This document shows positions 25,368 to 33,631 of a stretch of DNA of 64,000 nucleotides, one piece after another (positions within the stretch are counted from its first letter, which is position 1; each line of letters begins with the position of its first letter). Under the pieces are notes generated by a model that was given only the letters and a program-made list of their open reading frames with translations, made no database searches and was not told where the DNA came from. This DNA is from Streptomyces sp. V2I9 (GTDB lineage: Bacteria; Actinomycetota; Actinomycetes; Streptomycetales; Streptomycetaceae): positions 1,169,501 to 1,233,500 of the forward strand of contig NZ_JAUSZJ010000002.1 in the NCBI RefSeq assembly GCF_030817475.1, given 5' to 3'. Position numbers and translations under genes: made by a program.

Positions 25368-25504
25368 CGGGGATTCTCCTCGGTGCGTGCTCGGAGCGTA
25401 CGGAAGGCGTACGCGGTTCAGCCGCCCCAGCCTAGACGCAATTCACCGCATGCCGCCCACCACTCGAGGGGGTCCGCCGGCCCGCCGACCGTGCCCCTTC
25501 CGCC

Positions 25505-26224
25505 TCATCCCTGCCGGTCCGCGCCGGGTTCCATGCTGAGCGCCGGGGTGTAGCGGTTCACGCCGCCGCCGGTCATGCCCGGATACTTCTGGACGCGTTC
25601 CCAGAGCGGGGACGGGGAGCCGATGCCCTCGCCGGGTGCGGCGAGGGCCGCGATGTGGTGATCGGCGCTCTCCCACTCCGCGTAGTTGAGGACCCGGGTG
25701 CCGTCGGTGCTCGCGTGGAAGTGCGCGGCGATCCCGCCGGCGGGCAGTTCGCTCTCCTCGCCGAGCGCCTCGAACACGCGGTCCACCCAGTCGCGTTGGC
25801 GGGCCGGGTCGGGCCCGTCGAACTCGACGTCGACGATCACGACGCAGCCGGTCCTGCGGGTGTCGGCCTCGGCCCGGAGCCCGGAGCGGTACAGCTCGTA
25901 CGTGTGGATGCCGACGCGCTCGATGCCGGGGACCGCGGCGTCGATCTCGGCGTTGCGGGCGTCCCGGCTGTCCCGGACGAGCTCCTGGTAGGCCTGTTCG
26001 CCGGTCCACTGGGAGTAGTGCAGCAGCGTCGCGCCGTCCTCCCCCGTGTACACGCTGTACGAGAGCAGTCCGGGGTGCGGCCACTCCCGGCTCTGCCAGA
26101 CCTTCCGGATGGCGTCGACGGCTTCCCGCTGCCGCTGCGGTGTCCCCACGTTCCAGGTGCTGGCCTTGGCGATCACGGCGTCGGGGCGGGCGGGGTCCGG
26201 ACGGTCGGTCAGGTGCGCGGTCAT
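25505..26224 (-). CDS. Antibiotic biosynthesis monooxygenase-fold protein, probable SoxR target
   Basis: 239 residues made of two ferredoxin-like (ABM dimeric alpha-beta barrel) domains in tandem. The first holds ASTWNVGTPQRQREAVDAIRKVWQ...LLSYSVYTGEDGATLLHYSQWTGEQAYQEL, and the second holds GCVVIVDVEFDG...GIAAHFHASTDGTRVLNYAEWESADHH. Such proteins oxidise or bind aromatic and quinone metabolites. A SoxR-box-like palindrome sits at 26281-26298, 57 bases upstream of its start, between a -35 and a -10 with a 19-base spacer. From memory, S. coelicolor has a SoxR-controlled monooxygenase (SCO1909) at this chromosomal position. Likely role: handling redox-active secondary metabolites. Confidence 0.82.
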   Translation of the reverse strand: MTAHLTDRPDPARPDAVIAKASTWNVGTPQRQREAVDAIRKVWQSREWPHPGLLSYSVYTGEDGATLLHYSQWTGEQAYQELVRDSRDARNAEIDAAVPGIERVGIHTYELYRSGLRAEADTRRTGCVVIVDVEFDGPDPARQRDWVDRVFEALGEESELPAGGIAAHFHASTDGTRVLNYAEWESADHHIAALAAPGEGIGSPSPLWERVQKYPGMTGGGVNRYTPALSMEPGADRQG

Positions 26225-26573
26225 GGCGGTCTTCCCCTCTCGTGCGCACCGGGCGGTGCGCCACGACCACCACCGTCACATCTCAAGTCCGGTTGAGGTC
26301 AAGGCCGTTCCGCCGGGCGCTGTAGCGTCCGGGAACGTCCGGCTTCAGGGTGCCGCGTCCGGTACGTCAGGCCGTCGTGTCGAGCTCGTCCATCAGCCGG
26401 GTGTCGTAGTCCTCCGGGGAAGGGCCCGCGCCGGAAGACGGGACGCGGCCGTCCCTCCGTTCGATCACGGCAGAGGGAAACGGACGCACCCCCGGACTCT
26501 TCAGCATCCCTTGCCGTTCACCGCAAGGAGATCTAAGTGGACCTTCCCGGTTCCGGGGGCCGACACTGCGGAC
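26225..26573. other. Divergent intergenic region (349 bases)
   Basis: Between the monooxygenase-like gene and dapA. It holds the SoxR-like box near 26290. No gene is seen. A canonical AAGGAG (26525-26530) stands before a GTG at 26537, but that frame is not the dapA frame and has no protein character. Confidence 0.5.
26281..26298 (-). promoter_or_regulatory. SoxR box in the monooxygenase promoter
   Basis: TCTCAAGTCCGGTTGAGG compared with the SoxR consensus CCTCAAG(n4)CTTGAGG: 12 of the 14 arm bases agree. On the minus strand TTGACC (-35, 26302-26297) and GACGGT (-10, 26277-26272) flank it with a 19-base spacer, the overlong spacing typical of MerR/SoxR-activated promoters. Confidence 0.65.
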
Positions 26574-27455
26574 ATGACCGCCACCGCACCGCGCCCCTTC
26601 GGCCGCGCTCTCTGCGCCATGATCACGCCCTTCACCGCCACCGGGGCGCTGGACCCGGACGCCGCCCGTGCGCACGCCGCCCGCCTGATGGCGGAGGGCT
26701 GCGACGGGATCGTCCTCAGCGGCACCACGGGCGAGTCCCCCACCACGACGGACGCCGAGAAGTCGGCCCTGCTGCGGGCCGTTCGGGCGGAGGTCGGGGA
26801 CGGCGTGCCGCTGCTCTCCGGGGTCGGGGGCCCGGACACCGCGACCGCCCTGCGTCTGGCGCGCGGGGCCGAGGAGGCGGGGGCGGACGGGCTGCTGGTG
26901 GTGAGCCCGTACTACAGCCGCCCGCCGCAGGCCGCCGTGGAGGGGTACTTCCTACGGATCGCGGACGCCTCGGGCCTGCCGCTGATGCTGTACGACATCC
27001 CCGGCCGTACGGGCGTCCGGATCGAGCCGGAGACCCTGCTGCGGCTGGCGGAGCACCCGCGGGTGGTGGCGGTGAAGGACTGCGCCTACGACCTGCTCGG
27101 CTCGACGAAGGTGATGGCCCGCACCTCGCTGGCGTACTACTCGGGCTGCGAGGAGCTGAACCTGCCGCTGTACGCGGTGGGCGGCGCGGGCTATGTCAGT
27201 ACGGTGGCGAACGTGGTCCCGCGGCGGATGCGGGCCCCGCTGGACGCGTTCGACGCGGGCCGCCCCGACGAGGCGGCCCGGCTGAACGGCCTCACGGTCC
27301 GCCTCACCGAACTGATGATGGCGAGCGGCCTCCCCGGCACCGTCACCGCGAAGGCGCTCCTGGACGCCGGCCCGGTCCGGGAACCGCTGCAGCCCGCCGG
27401 GCGCGAGGCGGCCGACGGGCTGTGGAAGGCGTACGAGGAACTCCTCGCGGCCTGA
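26574..27455 (+). CDS. dapA: 4-hydroxy-tetrahydrodipicolinate synthase (DapA)
   Basis: 293 residues, a TIM-barrel class I aldolase that condenses pyruvate and aspartate semialdehyde on the lysine/diaminopimelate route. Markers are ALCAMITPF, the SGTTGESPT motif (about 46-54, Thr-Thr pair), YDIPGRTG with the catalytic Tyr (about 140), and VVAVKDC with the Schiff-base Lys at about 168. Streptomyces carry two or more dapA-like genes; this one is beside dapD, which supports a DAP role, though a related aldolase activity is possible. The ATG at 26574 has only a distant GGGGG ahead of it. Confidence 0.88.
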   Translation: MTATAPRPFGRALCAMITPFTATGALDPDAARAHAARLMAEGCDGIVLSGTTGESPTTTDAEKSALLRAVRAEVGDGVPLLSGVGGPDTATALRLARGAEEAGADGLLVVSPYYSRPPQAAVEGYFLRIADASGLPLMLYDIPGRTGVRIEPETLLRLAEHPRVVAVKDCAYDLLGSTKVMARTSLAYYSGCEELNLPLYAVGGAGYVSTVANVVPRRMRAPLDAFDAGRPDEAARLNGLTVRLTELMMASGLPGTVTAKALLDAGPVREPLQPAGREAADGLWKAYEELLAA

Positions 27456-27520
27456 GAGGGAGGACCCGGGGGCGCGGCCGAGGCTGTGGGGCCCCGGCCG
27501 GACATCCCCGCGCGGTGGCC

Positions 27521-28519
27521 TCAGTTGTGGGCGTGCAGGACCTCGTTCAGGCCACCCCAGACCGCGTTGTTCGGCCGGGCCTCGACGGTGCCGGTGACCG
27601 AGTTGCGGCGGAAGAGGATGTTGGAGGCGCCGGAGAGCTCGCGGGCCTTGACGACCTGGCCGTCCGGGAGGGTGACGCGCGTGCCGGCCGTGACGTACAG
27701 CCCGGCCTCCACGACGCACTCGTCGCCGAGCGCGATCCCGACGCCCGCCTCGGCGCCGACCAGGCAGCGCTCGCCGATGACGATGCGCTCGGTGCCGCCG
27801 CCGGAGAGGGTGCCCATGGTGGACGCGCCGCCGCCGATGTCGGAGCCGTCACCGACGACGACGCCCGCGGAGATACGGCCCTCGACCATGGAGGTGCCGA
27901 GCGTGCCCGCGTTGAAGTTGACGAAGCCCTCGTGCATGACGGTGGTTCCGGCGGCGAGGTGCGCGCCGAGGCGGACGCGGTCGGCGTCCGCGATACGGAC
28001 GCCCTTGGGGGCGACGTAGTCCGTCATGCGCGGGAACTTGTCGACGGAGGTGACCTGGAGGTGCAGGCCCTCGGCTCGGGCGTTGAGGCGGACCCGCTCC
28101 AGGTCGTCGACGGCGACCGGGCCGAGCGAGGTCCACGCGACGTTGGCGAGCAGGCCGAAGAGTCCGTCGAGGTTCTGGCCGTGCGGGCGGACGAGCCGGT
28201 GCGAGAGCAGGTGCAGACGCAGGTAGGCGTCGTGCGCGTCGAGCGGCTTGTCGTCGAGGGAGGAGATGACCGTGGACACGGCGACGACCTCGACGCCGCG
28301 CCGGGCGTCCACGCCGATGGCCTTGGCGGCGCCCTCACCGAGCCGGTTGAGGGCCTCGTCCGGGCTGAGACGGGTCGTGCCGGCCGGGCCGGGGTCCGAG
28401 GTCAGCTCGGGGGCGGGGAACCAGGTGTCGAGGACGGTGCCGTCACCGGCGACGGTGGCGAGGCCGGCGGCGACGGCGCCGGTGGGGCGGGCAGAACCCT
28501 GGGAAATCGTGTCGGTCAT
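27521..28519 (-). CDS. dapD: Tetrahydrodipicolinate N-succinyltransferase
   Basis: 332 residues of the actinobacterial DapD type. It transfers succinyl from succinyl-CoA to tetrahydrodipicolinate in the succinylase branch of DAP/lysine synthesis. The N-terminal domain ([18 protein letters not shown]) leads to the left-handed parallel beta-helix of hexapeptide repeats ([43 protein letters not shown], about 195-245), then the C-terminal [12 protein letters not shown]. The start MTDTIS at 28519 is preferred to longer frames. It is convergent with dapA (65 bases between stops). The upstream MFS gene is on the same strand 10 bases away. Confidence 0.95.
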   Translation of the reverse strand: MTDTISQGSARPTGAVAAGLATVAGDGTVLDTWFPAPELTSDPGPAGTTRLSPDEALNRLGEGAAKAIGVDARRGVEVVAVSTVISSLDDKPLDAHDAYLRLHLLSHRLVRPHGQNLDGLFGLLANVAWTSLGPVAVDDLERVRLNARAEGLHLQVTSVDKFPRMTDYVAPKGVRIADADRVRLGAHLAAGTTVMHEGFVNFNAGTLGTSMVEGRISAGVVVGDGSDIGGGASTMGTLSGGGTERIVIGERCLVGAEAGVGIALGDECVVEAGLYVTAGTRVTLPDGQVVKARELSGASNILFRRNSVTGTVEARPNNAVWGGLNEVLHAHN

Positions 28520-28529
28520 GAACAGCAAC

Positions 28530-29765
28530 CTAACCGGCCGGAGCCCGCTCGGGCGAACCGGTCTCGGCGTGCGGCCCCTTCCCCGCGCGCGGGGACCGCT
28601 CCCCTTGACCCGGCAGCCGCCGCGCCGCCGGCACCGCCGCCCCCGCGCCCGCCGCGAGCACGGCGCAGAGCGGCCGGAGCAGGGCGGGGGCTGCGGCGTA
28701 CACGGCGGCTCCCAGGGGCGGGGCGAGCACCTGGCCGCTGATCGACGCACCGGCGTACAGGCTCTGGAAGCGGCCCTGGGCGTGGCCGGGCGCCTGGTCG
28801 GCGACGTAGGCGGTGGCGGGGGTCTTGTAGAGGATCTCTCCGAGCGTCAGCGAGAGCATCATGGCGACGGCGAGGATCACGCCCGCGCCGGGGATCAGCA
28901 GGGCGTAGCCGAGCCCGACGAGCAGCAGTCCGGCGCCGACGAGGCCGAGCGGGGCGCGTCGGCGCAGGGCGTGGGCAGCGGGCAGTTCGAGGCAGAGGAT
29001 GACGCCGCCGTTGATGGCGAGCAGCCAGCCGTAGAACTGGGTGGAGTGGCCGTGGTCGGCGAGGAGCACCGGGAGGGTCGAGTACTGCTGCCGATAGACG
29101 AGGTCGACGACGACGATCGCGGCGAGCAGTACCAGGACGGCGGGTCTGGCGCGGAGTTCGCGCCGGAGGCCGGGGGCGTCCGGGTCGCGGACGGGCGCCG
29201 AGTGGGCGCTGCCGCGGGCGGGCAGGATGCGGGCGGCGTACGCGGCGAAGAGCAGGGTGCCGACGCCGTCCGCGACGAAGAGCCAGTCGTACGAGAAGCG
29301 CGCGGCGACCAGGGCGCCGAGCGGCGGACCGATGGCGAACCCCCCGTTGGCGGCGAACCGGGTGAGGGCGAAGCTCCGGCGGCGGCCGCCCCCGGGTACG
29401 GAGACGGCGACGAGCGCCGCGTTGGCGGCCCGGACGACGCCCGCGGCGTACTGGGCGACCGGGAGCACTCCGTAGAGGGCGGCGACCGGGAGCGCGGGCA
29501 GGACGACGAGCGCCGCCCCGCTGACGCAGGCCCCGGTCAGCAGGGCGCGGCGGTGGCCGAAGCGGTCGCCGAACCAGCCGCCGGTGAAGTTCCCCGCGAC
29601 CAGGCCGACGCCGCCGACACCGCTGATCACTCCGGCCTGGGTGACGGTCAGTCCGCGCGGTCCGACGAGGTACACGAAGAGGTAGACGAAGGTGAAGCTG
29701 ACGACGGCGTTGAGGAACGCCCCCAGTGCCAGCAGCCGTACCGTTCGCGGCACTCCGCGCAGCAT
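28530..29765 (-). CDS. MFS transporter
   Basis: 411 residues with about 12 hydrophobic segments. The motif A-like loop is [15 protein letters not shown], and [25 protein letters not shown] is typical of the MdtH/YceL-like drug-efflux branch. The C-terminal 30 residues are polar and basic. The second of two close ATGs (29765) is chosen because GGAGGGG lies too near the first (29771). It ends 10 bases before dapD and may be co-transcribed with it. Substrate unknown. Confidence 0.85.
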   Translation of the reverse strand: MLRGVPRTVRLLALGAFLNAVVSFTFVYLFVYLVGPRGLTVTQAGVISGVGGVGLVAGNFTGGWFGDRFGHRRALLTGACVSGAALVVLPALPVAALYGVLPVAQYAAGVVRAANAALVAVSVPGGGRRRSFALTRFAANGGFAIGPPLGALVAARFSYDWLFVADGVGTLLFAAYAARILPARGSAHSAPVRDPDAPGLRRELRARPAVLVLLAAIVVVDLVYRQQYSTLPVLLADHGHSTQFYGWLLAINGGVILCLELPAAHALRRRAPLGLVGAGLLLVGLGYALLIPGAGVILAVAMMLSLTLGEILYKTPATAYVADQAPGHAQGRFQSLYAGASISGQVLAPPLGAAVYAAAPALLRPLCAVLAAGAGAAVPAARRLPGQGERSPRAGKGPHAETGSPERAPAG

Positions 29766-29948
29766 GCCCATCCCCCTCCACCCCCGTGCGTCCGGGAACC
29801 ACCGCACCACGCAGCGAGTTCCTTATGGGAACTGACTAGGGCAGCATGATTCCATCGGGGTCAACCGAAAGGCCCCGGACGGGGCGGGGCGTACGACGGC
29901 CGGTCCCGGGCGGGGTGGGGCGGGCCGCGGCCACGACGGAGGAACGAC

Positions 29949-30827
29949 ATGCCTCAGCGCACCAGCCTGGCCGACGCCGACTGCTCGATCGCCCGGGCCC
30001 TGGACGTCGTGGGCGACTGGTGGACGCTGCTGATCGTGCGGGACACCGCGCGCGGGCTGCACCGGTTCGACGCGCTCCAGCAGGAGCTGGGCGTCTCGCG
30101 CAAGGTGCTGACCGAGCGGCTGCGGCTGCTGGTCGACGCCGGCGTGCTGGTTCGGGAGCCGTACCAGGACCGCCCGGTCCGCTACGAGTACCGCCTCACC
30201 CCGCGCGGCCGGGCGCTGCTGCCCGTGCTGATCGCGCTCCAGGACTGGGGCGACACCTGGGTACTGGGAGAAGGGGAGACGATGGCGACGACGGCGGAGG
30301 CATCGCGGGAGGCGGACCGGGTACGGGCGCTCAAGGGGACGCGGCTGCCGGATCTGCTGCTGCCGGGGGACGGTGGCGAGCCCCGCGACCCGGTCGCCGA
30401 CACCCCGTACACCGTCCTGTACTGCTTCCCCAGCGCGTACGCACGCCGCGACGCCTACCCGCCGGGCTGGGCGGAGATCCCCGGGGCGAGCGGCTGCACC
30501 CTCGAATCGTGCACGTACCGCGACCAGTTGGCCGAGTTCACGGCGGCGGGGGCGACCGTGCACGGAGTGTCCGCGCAACGCCCGGACGAACAGCGCGCGT
30601 TCGCGGAGAAGGAGGGGCTGCGCTTCCCGCTGCTCTCGGACGCGGACCTGACGCTGACGGCGGCGCTGCGCCTGCCGACGTTCCGGGCGGCGGGGGTGAG
30701 CCGGCTGAAGCGGCTGACGCTGGTGGTGGACCGGGAACGGATGATCCGCGAGGTGCTGTACCCGATCACGGACATCGAGGCGAGCGTGCGGGAGGCGCTG
30801 GAGGCGGTACGCCGCCGGACGGACTGA
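29949..30827 (+). CDS. Fusion: HxlR-type regulator plus peroxiredoxin (PrxQ/BCP-like)
   Basis: 292 residues. Residues 1 to about 105 are an HxlR winged helix (CSIARALDVVGDWWTLLIVRDTARG, VSRKVLTERLRLLVDAGVL, RYEYRLTPRGRAL), including a Cys at about 12 as in redox-sensing HxlR/YodB proteins. Residues about 128-290 are a thioredoxin-fold peroxiredoxin: LPDLLLP, TVLYCFP, then GASGCTLESCTYRD with the peroxidatic Cys and a second Cys five residues on (C-x4-C, as in PrxQ/BCP), and RLTLVVDRERMI. An in-frame ATG (codon 112, 30282) has AAGGGG 5 bases upstream and could give a free peroxiredoxin. A self-contained peroxide-responsive regulator is suggested. Confidence 0.85.
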   Translation: MPQRTSLADADCSIARALDVVGDWWTLLIVRDTARGLHRFDALQQELGVSRKVLTERLRLLVDAGVLVREPYQDRPVRYEYRLTPRGRALLPVLIALQDWGDTWVLGEGETMATTAEASREADRVRALKGTRLPDLLLPGDGGEPRDPVADTPYTVLYCFPSAYARRDAYPPGWAEIPGASGCTLESCTYRDQLAEFTAAGATVHGVSAQRPDEQRAFAEKEGLRFPLLSDADLTLTAALRLPTFRAAGVSRLKRLTLVVDRERMIREVLYPITDIEASVREALEAVRRRTD

Positions 30828-30857
30828 GCCGGACCGCGACGCGCCGGACCGCGACGC
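30828..30857. repeat. Two tandem copies of a 15-bp unit
   Basis: GCCGGACCGCGACGC twice, perfect, directly after the stop codon of the fusion gene. No secondary function is seen. Confidence 0.8.
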
Positions 30858-30909
30858 GGGACGTCGAGCCCACGCCCGACCGGAGCCGAAGCCCGGACCG
30901 GGAAGCCGT

Positions 30910-31461
30910 TCAGTCGCCGCCCGCCACGATCCTCGCCAGCATCCCGCGGGTGTACGCGGCGTCGAACGTGCCGCCCGCCAGCAGCACCTGGAGGCAGACG
31001 CCCTCCATGAGCGCGACGAGGGCGCGGGCGGTGTCGGGGTCGGTGCGCCGGGACAGCAGCTCGACCGCTTCCTCGGTCCACTCGGCGGCGACGGGGCGCA
31101 GCGCGGGGCGGCGCAGGGCCGCGAGGTACAGCTCGTACTCCAGCTCGATCGCCCCGCGCTCGGCGGCGAACCACCGGTCCAGCAGCCGGGCCAGTTCGTC
31201 CGCGAGGCCGGCCGGCCCGTCGGGTCCGGTCAGGGCGGTGCTGTCGCGCAGGGTCCGCACGAAGTTCTCGTTGCACCGGCGCAGGGCGGCGACGAGGAGT
31301 TCGTCGAGGGAGCCGAAGTGGTACGTGGTCGAGCCGAGCGGCACGTCGGCCTCGGCGGCCACGGTGCGATGGCTGAGACCGGCGATGCCGTCGGCCGCGA
31401 TCACGCGCAGCGCCGCGTCGATGATCCGTGTCCGCCGGTCGGGGTCGTACCGGCGGGCCAT
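30910..31461 (-). CDS. TetR-family regulator
   Basis: 183 residues. The N-terminal HTH (RRTRIIDAALRVIAADGIAGLSHRTVAAEADVPLGSTTYHFGSLDELLVAAL, about 8-58) is classical TetR/AcrR. The C-terminal helical domain forms the ligand pocket. The start ATG overlaps the stop of the SMR gene by one base (TGATG), so it is translated from the same message and probably represses that operon. The ligand is presumably a lipophilic cation or other SMR substrate; this is inference. Confidence 0.88.
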   Translation of the reverse strand: MARRYDPDRRTRIIDAALRVIAADGIAGLSHRTVAAEADVPLGSTTYHFGSLDELLVAALRRCNENFVRTLRDSTALTGPDGPAGLADELARLLDRWFAAERGAIELEYELYLAALRRPALRPVAAEWTEEAVELLSRRTDPDTARALVALMEGVCLQVLLAGGTFDAAYTRGMLARIVAGGD

Positions 31462-31787
31462 CAGTGGGCTCCTCCCAGGTTGAGCACGACGACCCCGGCG
31501 ACGATCAGGGCGACGCCCGCGATCTTCACCGGGCTGCCGGACTCCCCGAGGAACAGGATGCCGATGAGGGCGACGGCCGCGGTGCCGACGCCGGCCCAGA
31601 TGGCGTACGCGGTGCCCACCGAGAGCGTCTTGAGGGTCTGCGCGAGCAGGGTGAAGGCGATGAGGTAGCCCAGCACGGTGCCGAGCGAGGGCCAGAGGCG
31701 GGTGAAGCCCTCGCTGTACTTCATGGCCGTGGTCCCGGCCACCTCCGCGGCGATGGCGGCGGCCAGCAGGCCGTATGCGTATCCCAT
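31461..31787 (-). CDS. Small multidrug resistance (SMR/EmrE-like) transporter
   Basis: 108 residues with four hydrophobic helices. GYAYGLLAAAIAAEVAGTTAMKYSEGF contains the essential membrane Glu of EmrE (AAEVAGT). The following helices are TVLGYLIAFTLLAQTLKTL, GTAYAIWAGVGTAAVALIGILFL (signature) and IAGVALIVAGVVVLNL. It exports cationic drugs in exchange for protons as a dimer. The ATG at 31787 matches the family start although no Shine-Dalgarno is present. It overlaps the tetR start. An imperfect palindrome (GTACACCCGTAC, 31812-31823) 25 bases upstream is a candidate operator. Confidence 0.88.
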   Translation of the reverse strand: MGYAYGLLAAAIAAEVAGTTAMKYSEGFTRLWPSLGTVLGYLIAFTLLAQTLKTLSVGTAYAIWAGVGTAAVALIGILFLGESGSPVKIAGVALIVAGVVVLNLGGAH

Positions 31788-31811
31788 GGGGACGACTGTA
31801 CCCAGCGTTGC

Positions 31812-31823
31812 GTACACCCGTAC
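31812..31823. promoter_or_regulatory. Candidate TetR operator upstream of the SMR gene
   Basis: GTAC, ACCC, GTAC: repeated GTAC half-sites with a 4-base centre, set in GCGTACACCCGTACATATC. It is near where the minus-strand promoter must be. Only a weak palindrome. Confidence 0.3.
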
Positions 31824-31909
31824 ATATCATCGGCCCACGTCCGGGACGCTACGGTGTGCCGACCGACCACACGGCCCGGGCACCGGGCCGACGACATGAC
31901 GGAGACGCA

Positions 31910-33067
31910 GTGGCGCAGGACGCAGGGTGGGGCGGCGGCCCGTACGGGGGCGCGCCTCACGGAGGGGGACCCTTCCACGGGGGCGCACAGGGACCGGGCG
32001 GAGGCTGGAACGGCGGGTGGGCGGCACCGCCCAAGCCGGGGGTGATACCCCTGGCGCCGCTGAGGGTCTCGGACATGCTCAGCGGCGCCTTCTCGACGCT
32101 CGGGCGGTACTGGAAGCCGCTGATCGGGGTGGCCCTCACGCTGTTCGGCGCGGCGACGCTCGTGATGATCGTCGCGCTGGTGGTCGCCGCCTCCGCCGTC
32201 GCAACCCAGTGGGACGCGCTGACGTCCCCCTCCTCCAGCTCGCCGGACGCCTCGGAACTGGTCCCGCTCGGCATCGCGTTCGGCGTACTCATGCTCCTCG
32301 GCATGGTCGTCTTCCTGCTGGCCTCGGCCGTGGTGCAGGCGGCGGCCCCCGTGGTCCTCCAGGAGGCCGTCCTGGGCCGGCCGATCAGCTTCGGCACCGT
32401 CTGGAGCCGCGCGTGGTCGCGGGTCTGGTCGATCATCGGCACGGTGTTCCTGGCCGGGCTCATCATGATCGTCCCGATAGCGCTGTTCACGGCCGCTTTC
32501 GTCGGACTGGTGATCTACACCGCGACGCTCGGCGACGAGGACGGCGTCGTGCCGCTGATGGTGACCGGCTTCGTCGGCGCCCTGCTTCTCGGCCCCCTGG
32601 CGACCTGGCTCTACGTACGGTTCTCCCTGGCCCCGACCGTCGTGGTCTTCGAAGACCAGCGCCCGGTCGCCGCCCTGCGCCGCTCGGCGCAGTTGGTGCG
32701 CGGGAACTGGTGGCGGGTGTTCGGCATCGGCCTGCTCGCGTACCTGCTGGCGGGGGCGATCGGCTACATGATCCAGCTGCCGTTCCAGGCGGTCGGCATG
32801 CTCCCCGGCATGTTCGACCCCGCGGAGATGGGCGCCGACCCCAGCGAGGGGGAGCTGATCGCCCTGTTCGGCGGCCTGATCGTGATGTCGTTCGTCAGCC
32901 AGCTGATCTCCCAGCTGTTCACCGCGGTCTTTCCGCCGCTGGTGGTCGGCCTGCTGTACGTGGACCTCCGCATGCGGACCGAGAACCTGGGCCCGGTCCT
33001 GGTGGAGGCGGCGGGAGCGGCGCCCCTGCCCGAGCAGTACGGACCGCCGCCGCCCGCCCACCGCTGA
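31910..33067 (+). CDS. Polytopic membrane protein (glycerophosphodiester phosphodiesterase membrane-domain-like)
   Basis: 385 residues. A Gly/Pro-rich cytoplasmic lead of about 45 residues (WGGGPYGGAPHGGG...) is followed by IPLAPLRVSDMLSGAFSTLGRYWKPLIGVAL and six hydrophobic segments, with the loop VVVFEDQRPVAALRRSAQLVRGNWWRVFG typical of DUF7847/GDPD membrane-domain proteins. The GTG at 31910 has GGAG 7 bases upstream. The function of the family is unknown; it is common in Streptomyces and may act in envelope or stress physiology. The C-terminus is Pro-rich. Confidence 0.78.
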   Translation: MAQDAGWGGGPYGGAPHGGGPFHGGAQGPGGGWNGGWAAPPKPGVIPLAPLRVSDMLSGAFSTLGRYWKPLIGVALTLFGAATLVMIVALVVAASAVATQWDALTSPSSSSPDASELVPLGIAFGVLMLLGMVVFLLASAVVQAAAPVVLQEAVLGRPISFGTVWSRAWSRVWSIIGTVFLAGLIMIVPIALFTAAFVGLVIYTATLGDEDGVVPLMVTGFVGALLLGPLATWLYVRFSLAPTVVVFEDQRPVAALRRSAQLVRGNWWRVFGIGLLAYLLAGAIGYMIQLPFQAVGMLPGMFDPAEMGADPSEGELIALFGGLIVMSFVSQLISQLFTAVFPPLVVGLLYVDLRMRTENLGPVLVEAAGAAPLPEQYGPPPPAHR

Positions 33068-33190
33068 CCGGAACGCGGTCCCGGCCGGTCACGGTGCGGC
33101 CGGGGGCGCGGCCGGCCCGGTCCGGCCGGGACCGCCCGACGGTCCGGGCCCACGCGGCCGGTCCCGGACCACTCGGCGGGCCGGGTCCGC

Positions 33191-33557
33191 TCAGTCGGTC
33201 AGGATCCGCTTGGGGCGCAGCACGCAGAACTCGTTGCCCTCGGGATCGGCCGGCACCACGAAGGTGGCGTCCGGCCCCTGACCGACGTCCGCCCGCCGGG
33301 CGCCGAGCGCGAGGATGCGCTCGACCTCGGGCGTCCTGGTCGTCCGGCGTCAGGTCGATGTGCAGCCGGTTCTTGACGGTCTTCCCCTCCGGCACGGGGA
33401 GGAAGCACCTGCCCGGCAGCGCGGTCCCGTGCGCGCCGATGACGATCTCCCTCTCGTGCTCGAAGAGCACCTGCCAGTCCAGCACCGCACTCCAGAAGCG
33501 GGCCATGAGCGGCAGGTCGTGGGCGTCCACGGCGATGTGGTACATGGATACGGCCAT
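33191..33557 (-). pseudogene. VOC-family (glyoxalase-fold) gene broken by a single-base frameshift
   Basis: Codons 1-76 (MAVSMYHIAVDAHDLPLM... to LTPDDQDA) are a good VOC N-terminal half. The C-terminal half (EVERILALGARRADVGQ...DPEGNEFCVLRPKRILTD) continues in another frame. Removing one base of the GGG run at 33329-33331 restores a full 121-residue protein ending at 33191. The original frame instead runs into Arg/Pro-rich nonsense. The start codon (and alternative ATG at 33545) lies in or just after the 20-bp inverted repeat that ends the suf operon, and no Shine-Dalgarno is seen. It is either a recent pseudogene or a sequencing error. Confidence 0.85.
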
Positions 33558-33591
33558 GCCCGCCAGTCTGCCTGGCGGGCATGGCCGTATC
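33547..33591 (-). terminator. Very strong inverted repeat after the suf operon
   Basis: Perfect 20-bp arms (33547-33566 and 33572-33591) with a 5-base loop, 40 bases after the stop of the DUF59 gene. It should form the terminator of the suf transcript, and it includes the first codons of the VOC gene. Confidence 0.85.
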
Positions 33592-33631
33592 TGCGCGTCC
33601 GGGACGTGCGTCCGTGCGTGTCCGGGAGGTG

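Noticed and set aside
26537..28741. Frame beginning after the AAGGAG site upstream of dapA
   Set aside because: It runs 734 codons through dapA and dapD out of frame with Gly/Arg-rich shadow sequence, so it is not a gene.
30910..31461. Longer TetR start reaching through the SMR gene
   Set aside because: The upstream frame is the out-of-frame shadow of the SMR gene; the TGATG overlap gives a proper start.
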